From positions 1 to 5,157 of the forward strand of contig CAYUSU010000052.1 in NCBI GenBank assembly GCA_964447525.1: a stretch of DNA of 5,157 bases, in the 5' to 3' direction. Below the pieces are notes generated by a model. That model ran no database searches. It worked only from the letters and a program-made list of their open reading frames with translations, and was not told the origin of the DNA. This document shows positions 1 through 4,460 of the stretch, piece by piece; the stretch's first letter is position 1; every line of letters starts with the position of its first letter. This DNA comes from JAFGDH01 sp964447525 (lineage in GTDB: Archaea > Aenigmatarchaeota > Aenigmatarchaeia > QMZP01 > QMZT01). The position numbers were made by a program, and so were the translations under genes.

Positions 1-798
1 TCTTTGTTGGTTGGTGAGCATTAGCTGATGGTCCTTGCCTTTCTGTGTGACCGGGATGTATTCGATCAGTGCGCCGATCATTATTCCCTTCGCTATGAGG
101 GAATCGATGAGGTTTTCATCCATCCAGTAACGGAAATTGCGTCTGGTTATGGTTGCGGATATGCCTGTGGGGACGCCTGCTTTGATCAATGACCGGATGG
201 TCTTCTCGGCCTTTTCATGGACACCCTTCCCCCGCCTCTGGTCCGTCATCTCTTTGGTCCCTTCCATGCTGACCAGGACGGCCGTGTTCTTGCATGATTT
301 GAGGGTGTTGATCTCTTTTTCCTGGATGGCGGTTCCGTTTGTCAGTATTATGAAGAGGCGGTCGTCGAATTCTTTGCATATGCCTGCGAGGTTCTCCGTG
401 AGGAACGGTTCCCCTCCCGCGATGACGTAGCCGAATATGCCGGCTTCCGAGGATTTTCTTATTATCTCTTTCCACTGAAGGGAAGTGAGCTGCTTGGTTG
501 GTTTTTTGCTCACGGTTCCCGCTGCCGCAGCGTAGCATCCGGCGCAGGTGAGGTTGCATCTCGATGTTATGCTCAGTATTAGGAACGGGGGTATCTTTGT
601 TCCCTGCTTCTTCATCCGCTCTCTCGTTTCGCCTGCCTTCCTGCAGGATTTCATCAAACGGAGGTATGAAGGGAAATGCCGTGGGTGGCTGATCGTCCAC
701 TTGAAGAAAACGCGAGTCAGGTTGGGATCGATGGAATTGAGGTATTTCCTGAACGACAGCGTTCTCTTTAGGAGACAGAAATCGGATAATTTTGCCAT
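1..798 (-). CDS. Radical SAM domain protein, C-terminus cut by the left window edge
   Basis: An open frame runs without a stop from ATG 798 to base 1, giving 266 residues. The iron-sulfur ligands are visible as CNLTCAGCY (C81, C85, C88), the CxxxCxxC motif that binds the [4Fe-4S] cluster used to cleave S-adenosylmethionine. A GGEP motif at 128-131 (SAM binding), an ILTNGT strand near 150-155 and VSMEGT near 176-181 complete the TIM-barrel pattern. After these, RRGKGVHEKA and later EYIPVTQKG resemble the family of generic archaeal radical SAM proteins with an unassigned substrate. The end of the barrel and any auxiliary-cluster or SPASM tail lie outside the window, so the reaction cannot be named. 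I chose ATG 798 because TTTAAA is centred 26.5 bases upstream (leaderless geometry). An in-frame ATG at 822 overlaps that TATA box and is not preserved in the duplicated copy at 1923-1980. Sure of the superfamily, not of the function. Confidence 0.93.
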   Translation of the reverse strand, partial: MAKLSDFCLLKRTLSFRKYLNSIDPNLTRVFFKWTISHPRHFPSYLRLMKSCRKAGETRERMKKQGTKIPPFLILSITSRCNLTCAGCYAAAAGTVSKKPTKQLTSLQWKEIIRKSSEAGIFGYVIAGGEPFLTENLAGICKEFDDRLFIILTNGTAIQEKEINTLKSCKNTAVLVSMEGTKEMTDQRRGKGVHEKAEKTIRSLIKAGVPTGISATITRRNFRYWMDENLIDSLIAKGIMIGALIEYIPVTQKGKDHQLMLTNQQR

Positions 799-837
799 TT
801 TAATCAATATGGGGGTGATCATTTAAACGGTTTCCTT
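780..837. repeat. Left copy of a 58-base direct repeat
   Basis: Bases 780-837 match 1923-1980 in the same orientation with an offset of 1143. The first 38 bases (780-817) are identical. Four mismatches follow (818, 820, 829, 834), giving 54 of 58 identical. On the minus strand the unit holds the TATA box, the spacer, the start codon and the first six codons (MAKLSD) of the radical SAM gene. This left copy is the functional one, because the open frame continues from it. Confidence 0.95.
822..827 (-). promoter_or_regulatory. TATA box of the radical SAM gene
   Basis: TTTAAA is centred 26.5 bases upstream of ATG 798, which predicts transcription starting at or next to the A of the start codon, i.e. 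a leaderless mRNA. The same element is repeated at 1965-1970 with identical spacing to a second ATG (1941). No Shine-Dalgarno sequence precedes either ATG. Confidence 0.65.
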
Positions 838-866
838 TTTTATGCCGGTTTGTTCCGTGAGGGTGA

Positions 867-882
867 CCGAAAGCTTTATATA
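867..882 (+). promoter_or_regulatory. BRE plus TATA box of the MNT/HEPN operon
   Basis: CCGAAAGC (867-874) resembles the archaeal TFB-responsive element and directly precedes TTTATATA (875-882). The TATA centre lies 27.5 bases before ATG 906, so the message is predicted to be leaderless from that ATG. This is the best-formed promoter in the window. Confidence 0.72.
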
Positions 883-905
883 TCATTGGTTCATAAATGG
901 TACAT

Positions 906-1457
906 ATGGTTCAAAAAAGAGACAATTTGGAATTAGACATCGTCGGGTTATTGCTGAAAAAAGAGAATCATGTCAGGGGCATTGCCAAAAAATTAAACGA
1001 ATCCCATTCCACGATATCAAGGAAGCTGGACAATCTCAAAAAAGACAACGTGATTGATTCCAGGAAAGAGGGGAAGAACAAGATATTCTTTCTGAGGAAA
1101 AATATTATCACGAACAACTATATCCTGCAGGCAGAGCTTCATAAACTGACAAAGTTATTGCGCCAATATCCGGAGTTGGATGTAGTCTTTAAGGAGATAT
1201 TAAAGAAAACCGATGAGAAGATGATTGTGCTCTTTGGTTCTTATGCCAAAGGACAGGCCAAAAAAGACAGCGACATTGACATTTACATTGAAACCAGGGA
1301 CAGGAATGTTAAAAGATCAGTCGAAGGTATACATTCGAAGATCAGCGTAAAGATTGGCACCTTTGATACAGGGTCCCCGTTAATCAAAGAGATCATGAAA
1401 GATCACGTGATCATCAGAGGAATAGAGGTGTTTTATGACAAACAAATTTCTGAATAA
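906..1457 (+). CDS. Winged-helix DNA-binding domain fused to minimal nucleotidyltransferase (MNT), toxin-antitoxin type
   Basis: The protein has 183 residues. Residues about 7-66 form a winged helix-turn-helix, with helices around IAKKLNESHSTISRKLDNL and a basic wing at 52-65. Residues about 105-178 form a minimal nucleotidyltransferase with G111-S112, ten residues, then D123-I-D125, the GSx10DxD metal and nucleotide site of the pol-beta superfamily. A third catalytic acidic residue is not obvious: the strand where it usually sits reads KISVKIGTF. In known MNT/HEPN modules the MNT protein neutralises the HEPN ribonuclease by transferring AMP to it. Here the N-terminal domain suggests it also represses its own promoter (inference). 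It overlaps the HEPN gene by 23 bases, so the two are translationally linked. ATG 906 is preferred over ATG 897, which is only 18.5 bases from the TATA centre and would lie upstream of the expected transcript start. The gene is A/T-richer than its neighbours. Confidence 0.88.
   Translation: MVQKRDNLELDIVGLLLKKENHVRGIAKKLNESHSTISRKLDNLKKDNVIDSRKEGKNKIFFLRKNIITNNYILQAELHKLTKLLRQYPELDVVFKEILKKTDEKMIVLFGSYAKGQAKKDSDIDIYIETRDRNVKRSVEGIHSKISVKIGTFDTGSPLIKEIMKDHVIIRGIEVFYDKQISE
1425..1430 (+). promoter_or_regulatory. Shine-Dalgarno site of the HEPN gene inside the MNT coding end
   Basis: GAGGTG ends four bases before ATG 1435 and is complementary to the conserved CACCTC near the 3' end of 16S rRNA. 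It fixes the HEPN start and shows that internal cistrons here use SD-led initiation, while first genes appear leaderless. Confidence 0.7.
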
Positions 1458-1923
1458 GCTGAAAAAGGAAGAAAAGCTGGAATTGACTGAACCGTCAGAG
1501 GAAATCAAGGATTCTTATACGGATAAGTCTGGTAATTGCCTGAAATCGGCAAAATTGCTTCTGGAAAATAATCTCTATGAAAACTCTATCGGAATGTCTT
1601 ACTATGCCATGTATAATATGCTTCTGGCGATGCTATTCAAAACCGGAATAAAATGTGAAAGTCATGGCGGTTCAATTCTTTTGCTAAAGCTGTTAATTAA
1701 AGAAAATGAATTGTACAAACTAATTTCTGACGCAAAGAAGGAAAGAATTGACAAGCAATACTACGTGACAACCGAGAAAGACGAAATCACGAAAGAAATA
1801 GCTGATGAATTACTCATGAATGCAGAGGATTTTGTTTTGAAAATGAAAGTGGTTATCAGAAATCTGAATAACGATAGAATCGGGGAATTAAGGGAAAAAT
1901 TAAGTTTGATTACAGAAGGATGA
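1435..1923 (+). CDS. HEPN domain protein, partner of the MNT nucleotidyltransferase
   Basis: This is a 162-residue, almost entirely helical, charged protein. The segment from about 33 to 75 (SAKLLLENNLYENSIGMSYY, then AMYNMLLAML) is the typical HEPN helix pair with the small-Tyr-Tyr-Ala signature. A final helix at about 117-142 closes the bundle. Its position directly downstream of an MNT gene and the 23-base overlap support a toxin or RNase role. HEPN toxins usually carry R-x4-6-H; here the likely equivalent is R104-IDKQ-Y109-Y110, with tyrosine where histidine is expected, and the only histidine is H77 (ESHGG). In the characterised HepT/MntA system a nearby tyrosine is the AMP acceptor, so Y109 or Y110 is a candidate (inference). 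The stop codon's last base is also the first base of the right-hand repeat copy, so the gene ends exactly at the putative insertion junction. Family call confident; nuclease activity uncertain. Confidence 0.85.
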   Translation: MTNKFLNKLKKEEKLELTEPSEEIKDSYTDKSGNCLKSAKLLLENNLYENSIGMSYYAMYNMLLAMLFKTGIKCESHGGSILLLKLLIKENELYKLISDAKKERIDKQYYVTTEKDEITKEIADELLMNAEDFVLKMKVVIRNLNNDRIGELREKLSLITEG

Positions 1924-1941
1924 ATCGGATAATTTTGCCAT
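1900..1941 (-). pseudogene. Orphan 5' end of the radical SAM gene
   Basis: From ATG 1941 the minus strand reads MAKLSD, identical to the radical SAM N-terminus, and then leaves the repeat. It continues as SSFCNQT antisense to the HEPN 3' end before TAA at 1900-1902. The 13-codon frame is a scar of the duplication, not a functional gene. Its leaderless promoter looks intact and would direct transcription into the HEPN gene on the opposite strand. Confidence 0.7.
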
Positions 1942-1980
1942 TTTAATCAATATGGGGGTGGTGATTTAAACTGTTTTCTT
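1923..1980. repeat. Right copy of the 58-base direct repeat
   Basis: This copy is identical to 780-817 over its first 38 bases and carries four mismatches in the last 20. It retains a TATA box (1965-1970) and an ATG (1941) on the minus strand but no radical SAM gene behind them. It abuts the HEPN stop codon on one side and lies 15 bases from the end of the minus-strand gene at 1995 on the other. Confidence 0.95.
1965..1970 (-). promoter_or_regulatory. Duplicated TATA box facing into the HEPN gene
   Basis: TTTAAA is centred 26.5 bases from ATG 1941, exactly as in the functional copy. The four repeat mismatches leave this box and the whole spacer untouched. If active, it would yield an antisense transcript to HEPN and MNT. 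Confidence 0.5.
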
Positions 1981-1994
1981 CGGTGAAATCAGGA

Positions 1995-2357
1995 TCAAAA
2001 CAAATCCTTAACCGAATCATCATCCGTTTCGATTAGTTTACCGGCAACCGTCAGATAGGCAAGCGTGTTGCTCACATAACTGAGATGATTGACGATATTT
2101 TTAAAATCCCTTCTTCTCATGCCTGTCCTTGTCACGCTTATCCCGTTACCGGGTTTTCTTGCGTGTCTTTTCAGGTCCTTCACCGGCATTATCTTTTCAG
2201 ACGGGTATACGTTCCCCGGGCCTCGCCAGTGATATACCATCCCCTTCCCGTCAAAAAAGTAGGCGTAACCGCTGTTCCCGTCTTCGACCCTGTAAACCCG
2301 GTTCCATCTGAAAAAACCGGGAATATAATCCTTTAGCCCGTTGATCGGTAATTTCAT
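1995..2357 (-). CDS. Unrecognised basic 120-aa protein
   Basis: I do not recognise the family. The N-terminal half is rich in aromatics and glycine (YIPGFFRWNRVYRVEDGNSG, then YAYFFDGKGMVYHWRG), suggesting a small beta-rich fold. The middle is strongly basic (DLKRHARKPG, RTGMRRRDFK at about 61-86). The C-terminus (NHLSYVSNTLAYLTVAGKLI) looks helical and ends with the acidic TDDDSVKDLF. There are no cysteines, signal peptide or membrane span, so it is probably cytoplasmic, and nucleic-acid binding is possible from the charge only. ATG 2357 is preferred over ATG 2363 because ATATTTAA (2380-2387, minus) is centred 26.5 bases before it. The gene is divergent from the YkgJ-like gene with 79 bases between starts. 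It may have been the direct upstream neighbour of the radical SAM gene before the MNT/HEPN module arrived. Codon use looks like a real gene. Confidence 0.75.
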   Translation of the reverse strand: MKLPINGLKDYIPGFFRWNRVYRVEDGNSGYAYFFDGKGMVYHWRGPGNVYPSEKIMPVKDLKRHARKPGNGISVTRTGMRRRDFKNIVNHLSYVSNTLAYLTVAGKLIETDDDSVKDLF

Positions 2358-2379
2358 GATCATAATTAGAAAAATATCC

Positions 2380-2387
2380 TTAAATAT
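2380..2387 (-). promoter_or_regulatory. TATA box of the 120-aa gene
   Basis: The minus-strand ATATTTAA is centred 26.5 bases from ATG 2357, so the mRNA is predicted to be leaderless. Its upstream BRE position would fall on or beside the palindrome at 2391-2400. Confidence 0.6.
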
Positions 2388-2390
2388 GTT

Positions 2391-2400
2391 ACCAATTGGT
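2391..2400. promoter_or_regulatory. Perfect palindrome between two divergent promoters, possible operator
   Basis: ACCAATTGGT is a 10-base perfect palindrome centred at 2395.5. The divergent TATA boxes are centred at 2383.5 and 2409.5 (midpoint 2396.5). A dimeric regulator bound here would cover both BRE positions and could control both genes together. Binding is inferred; the symmetry and placement are seen. Confidence 0.4.
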
Positions 2401-2405
2401 GATGA

Positions 2406-2413
2406 TTATATTT
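2406..2413 (+). promoter_or_regulatory. TATA box of the YkgJ-like gene
   Basis: TTATATTT is centred 27.5 bases upstream of ATG 2437, again leaderless geometry. This decides against longer in-frame starts that would run through the divergent promoter region. Confidence 0.6.
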
Positions 2414-2436
2414 ATTTATCTGATCCTATTATTTGT

Positions 2437-2916
2437 ATGAGGGAATATCCCGAGGCGATCGAGACATGGAGGAATGAAATCCTGAATCCTTACTGCCTCA
2501 AAGAATGCCTGGAAAAGACATGCTGCACCCGGCTTCTTCTGAGCGGCCTCACCGGGGAACAGGTCCATGTCATTGCAGGGGATGATGATCCCGAACTGAT
2601 CGAAAAACTCAGGAAGAATGAAAAGATCATAAGGACCACGAGAATTTTCCCCTCTTTCGGGTGGAGATACTCCTTCCTTGAACCTCCGTGTCCTGCTTAT
2701 GATGAAAAGAATGGTAAATGCAGGGTTTACGGCAATTTTCTGAAACCGGAAAAATGCAGGACATTCCCGCTCCAGGTCAGGAACGAGGGGATGGACTTCG
2801 GGGTGAGCCTGTTATTCGACGCTAGGTGCGAATACGTTTCAGGGAACGGTGTCAGGCTTCTGGACGAGTTCGACGGGGTCATGGGGATCAGGAGCGTCTA
2901 TGTAACCGTGCTGTGA
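2437..2916 (+). CDS. YkgJ/UPF0153-like cysteine-cluster protein (putative Zn/Fe-binding)
   Basis: The protein has 159 residues. Two cysteine blocks match the YkgJ pattern: C20-x3-C24-x4-C29-C30 near the N-terminus, and C85-PAYDEKNGK-C95-RVYGNFLKPEK-C107-RTFPL later. The second block reads like the family's C-P-x-hydrophobic ... G-x-C-x-hydrophobic-Y ... P-x-x-C-R-x-F-P signature. An eighth cysteine, C131, may complete the site. Family members are thought to bind zinc or an iron-sulfur cluster and their biochemical role is unsettled, so no reaction is assigned. There is no signal peptide or membrane span. It is transcribed alone, and 13 bases separate its stop from the convergent 104-aa gene. 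The start ATG 2437 rests on the TATA spacing; upstream frame extensions use TTG and encode non-family sequence overlapping the divergent gene. Confidence 0.82.
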   Translation: MREYPEAIETWRNEILNPYCLKECLEKTCCTRLLLSGLTGEQVHVIAGDDDPELIEKLRKNEKIIRTTRIFPSFGWRYSFLEPPCPAYDEKNGKCRVYGNFLKPEKCRTFPLQVRNEGMDFGVSLLFDARCEYVSGNGVRLLDEFDGVMGIRSVYVTVL

Positions 2917-2929
2917 ATGTTATTCGGTT

Positions 2930-3244
2930 TCATGCTATCTTACTTGGGTACGGATTTTCAATCCGAATGGTTTCCAGCAGAATTTCATCGTCGAATTTAC
3001 CGTTTTTAAGTCTACTGATAGCCAAATCCGACCCAAAATCCAAAAAGTCTAAAATATCACCCGTAATGCCGGTACCGTAATCCATTTTCAACTTTTCGTA
3101 GTCAAGTTCATATCCGATGCATGCGGATTTTGCCGCAAAGTCAATTATCCTGTTTTTGTAACTTCCATAAAAAAAGAGATTATTCGCCAGGTATAAACAG
3201 ACCGGAACAGCCATCAGCAATAATGATTTTTTATACCCTTTCAT
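2930..3244 (-). CDS. Small membrane-anchored protein of unknown function, 104 aa
   Basis: I do not recognise it. The N-terminus MKGYKK is followed by a hydrophobic stretch, about residues 7-27 (SLLLMAVPVCLYLANNLFFYG). This fits an uncleaved membrane anchor, or less likely a signal peptide. The remaining 75 or so residues are soluble, with an acidic middle (ILDFLDFGSDL at 64-74) and a C-terminal FDDEILLETIRI. The positive residues before the span predict the C-terminal part lies outside the cell. The start ATG 3244 is supported by ATAAATAA centred 24.5 bases upstream. It is convergent with the YkgJ-like gene and divergent from the 58-aa membrane protein (81 bases between starts). Gene likely real; role unknown. 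Confidence 0.7.
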   Translation of the reverse strand: MKGYKKSLLLMAVPVCLYLANNLFFYGSYKNRIIDFAAKSACIGYELDYEKLKMDYGTGITGDILDFLDFGSDLAISRLKNGKFDDEILLETIRIENPYPSKIA

Positions 3245-3264
3245 AAATAAATAAGGAAGACAAA

Positions 3265-3272
3265 TTATTTAT
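3265..3272 (-). promoter_or_regulatory. TATA box of the 104-aa gene
   Basis: The minus-strand ATAAATAA is centred 24.5 bases before ATG 3244. The surrounding DNA is A/T-rich, so the exact box is less certain than the others. Confidence 0.45.
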
Positions 3273-3295
3273 TCGTTAAACATGGCTCAATAATC

Positions 3296-3303
3296 ATTTA
3301 AAT
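3296..3303 (+). promoter_or_regulatory. TATA box of the 58-aa gene
   Basis: ATTTAAAT is centred 26.5 bases upstream of ATG 3326. This leaderless spacing picks ATG 3326 over TTG 3320 and is the main evidence that the short frame is a gene. Confidence 0.6.
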
Positions 3304-3325
3304 TTCTTCACGGGAAGGATTGTAC

Positions 3326-3502
3326 ATGGATACTGGCAGGAGCGAGTTCATGAACAGGCTGATCAAATATACAGAAATCGTGGTAATCGGGGCGGCCATA
3401 GGGAGCACCCTCTTCTTCACGTGCAAGCCCGTGTACGAAGGAGTAAGGGATGAAATCATCAAGCTGGAGAGTTCCATGGAGAGGATGTACAGGGGGTTCT
3501 GA
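3326..3502 (+). CDS. 58-aa single-span membrane protein
   Basis: This is a short protein I do not recognise. A basic N-terminal segment (to about residue 14, NRLIKY) is followed by one transmembrane stretch of about 17-33 (EIVVIGAAIGSTLFFTC). It contains GAAIG, a small-residue face that could pack helices, and ends at its only cysteine, C33. The tail (VRDEIIKLESSMERMYRGF) is charged and probably an amphipathic helix or short coiled coil. The positive-inside rule would place the N-terminus in the cytoplasm. Support comes from the well-spaced TATA box, the clean start and stop, and the membrane pattern. An overlapping minus-strand frame has none of these. It is divergent from another small membrane protein (3244), so the two may share regulation or location. 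Confidence 0.62.
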   Translation: MDTGRSEFMNRLIKYTEIVVIGAAIGSTLFFTCKPVYEGVRDEIIKLESSMERMYRGF

Positions 3503-3513
3503 AACAATATCCA

Positions 3514-3518
3514 TTTTT
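3514..3518 (+). terminator. Possible T-run terminator after the 58-aa gene
   Basis: Five consecutive T residues begin 12 bases after the stop codon, consistent with archaeal oligo-T termination. The run is short and the adjacent A/T-rich sequence could also be promoter sequence for the following small ORF, so this is tentative. Confidence 0.3.
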
Positions 3519-3554
3519 ATTGGTTTCATTCAAATATTCTTTAAGGCTGATTTC

Positions 3555-3758
3555 ATGACTCATATTACACCCTTCGGGTTTGCCTATCCGGGATTCAATA
3601 TGAAGAGATACATACTTGAAAATGGGGATAAACACCCTGATTTGCTTCCCGTATTAACGGAAATCAGCTATTGTTCCCCGATGATCCCGAGGGAAATCAG
3701 GGAAAAATTGGGAATGCCCCGGCATACGGACTATGGAGTGTGCACGGTAACCGATTAG
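3555..3758 (+). CDS. Possible small protein, 67 aa, unrecognised
   Basis: The frame MTHITPFGFAYPGFN...TVTD is open from ATG 3555 to TAG 3756-3758, with amino acid and codon use like the surrounding genes. Residues about 30-55 (PVLTEISYCSP, then PREIREKLGMPR) could fold as a helix-turn-helix-like segment, but that is only a pattern impression. Promoter evidence is weak. A T/A-rich box at 3514-3521 lies 37.5 bases from the ATG, and TTCTTTAAGG (3537-3546) is too close. AAGG eight or so bases before the ATG is a poor Shine-Dalgarno. A shorter start at ATG 3600 would give 52 aa. It may be a real small gene or the remnant of a longer one. Without it, 3503-3802 would be a 300-base gap. Confidence 0.4.
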   Translation: MTHITPFGFAYPGFNMKRYILENGDKHPDLLPVLTEISYCSPMIPREIREKLGMPRHTDYGVCTVTD

Positions 3759-3763
3759 AATCC

Positions 3764-3779
3764 CCGAAAACTATTTCTT
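3764..3779 (+). promoter_or_regulatory. BRE plus TATA box of the CDP-alcohol phosphatidyltransferase gene
   Basis: CCGAAAAC (3764-3771) directly precedes TATTTCTT (3772-3779), the same layout as the MNT promoter (CCGAAAGC then TTTATATA). The box is centred 27.5 bases from ATG 3803. That excludes GTG 3785, which lies only about 10 bases from the box. Confidence 0.55.
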
Positions 3780-3802
3780 AACGTGTGTCCAATATATTTA
3801 AT

Positions 3803-4411
3803 ATGTTTTATGCAAACAGGGGCAGATTCAGGAAGCTCAGCATAAGGATCGGGATATTTTTCGAGAAGTTCCATCTCTCCCCCAATCAGTGGACTTTCGT
3901 CACTTTGATCCCCGCTGCGATCACCATGCTGTTCATAATATACCAAAATTTCCTTCTGGCCGCGGTTTTCCTGATAATAACGGCGTTCATAGACATGATA
4001 GACGGTGCGATAGCCAGGCTTCTGGGAGAGGTAACAAGACTCGGTGCCTACCTGGATACGATAATGGACAGGTATATCGAATTCCTGATAATATTTGCTT
4101 TGTTGTTCGCAGGTCTTCCGGATTTCCATCTTCCCGTCACGGTATGGCTGTTCATCTACCTGTTCGGGGCGATGATGACCACCTACGCGAAAGCCGCGGC
4201 GAAGGAGAAAGACATAATGATGAACGAGGAACTGAAGGGCGGCATATTCGAGAGGGCGGAAAGGATGATCATCCTTTTCGTGGGGCTCGTTCTCGCCTGG
4301 GTGGACAGCTCTGTTTTCATGACTTATGCGATCGTAATTCTCGCCGTGGGAAGCAATTTCACGGCATTCCAGCGGATGTGGAAGGCTGCCAGGAAGGTGA
4401 AGGCCTTCTGA
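3803..4411 (+). CDS. CDP-alcohol phosphatidyltransferase (archaeal phospholipid headgroup enzyme)
   Basis: The protein has 202 residues. The active-site motif is complete: D64-x2-D67-G68-x2-A71-R72-x8-G81-x3-D85-x3-D89 (DMIDGAIAR, then LGAYLDTIMDR). These aspartates bind the two metal ions and the CDP moiety. The enzyme exchanges CMP of a CDP-activated lipid for a polar alcohol phosphate or alcohol within the membrane. Hydrophobic segments near 31-45, 50-63, 92-104, 111-127, 155-167 and 171-185 match the family's six transmembrane helices. The N-terminal FHLSPNQWT at 23-31 is the usual lead-in to helix 1, and length is normal. In archaea such enzymes make archaetidylserine, archaetidylglycerol phosphate or archaetidylinositol phosphate. 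The GGIFERAER segment (146-154) suggests the inositol-phosphate type to me, without certainty. The phosphoglycosyl transferase gene starts 49 bases downstream in the same direction, with its own TATA box. Confidence 0.92.
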   Translation: MFYANRGRFRKLSIRIGIFFEKFHLSPNQWTFVTLIPAAITMLFIIYQNFLLAAVFLIITAFIDMIDGAIARLLGEVTRLGAYLDTIMDRYIEFLIIFALLFAGLPDFHLPVTVWLFIYLFGAMMTTYAKAAAKEKDIMMNEELKGGIFERAERMIILFVGLVLAWVDSSVFMTYAIVILAVGSNFTAFQRMWKAARKVKAF

Positions 4412-4430
4412 ACTGGTTGGTAATATACGA

Positions 4431-4442
4431 TTTTTTAAATTT
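4431..4442 (+). promoter_or_regulatory. TATA box of the phosphoglycosyl transferase gene
   Basis: TTTTTTAAATTT contains TTTAAA centred 24.5 bases before ATG 4461. The leading T6 run could also terminate the upstream transcript, so the site may serve both purposes and uncouple two adjacent co-directional genes. Confidence 0.55.
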
Positions 4443-4460
4443 TCTTATCAATTTCATTGA

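Noticed and set aside
215..700. Long open frame on the minus strand, 161 codons
   Set aside because: It is the out-of-frame shadow of the radical SAM gene. Its translation is rich in Arg, His and Pro with no domain, while the neighbouring frame carries CNLTCAGCY and GGEP.
1401..1412. GATCACGTGATC, a 12-base perfect palindrome just before the HEPN start
   Set aside because: About one such palindrome is expected by chance in 5 kb, it lies inside the MNT coding sequence, and it is not positioned at a promoter.
780..1980. Composite transposon or ordinary insertion sequence
   Set aside because: The repeats are direct with no terminal inverted repeats, the 58-base length far exceeds typical target-site duplications, and no transposase is encoded between them.
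2341..2436. Longer start for the YkgJ-like protein (TTG 2341)
   Set aside because: It would overlap the divergent gene, run through both promoters and add 32 residues unlike the family. ATG 2437 has correct TATA spacing.
3298..3529. Two overlapping minus-strand frames of about 70 codons
   Set aside because: They cover the 58-aa membrane protein gene and its TATA box. Neither has a well-placed promoter, and the plus-strand frame explains the DNA better.
3755..4129. Minus-strand 124-codon frame
   Set aside because: It lies antisense to the N-terminal half of the CDP-alcohol phosphatidyltransferase, covers that gene's promoter and start, and has no recognisable feature.
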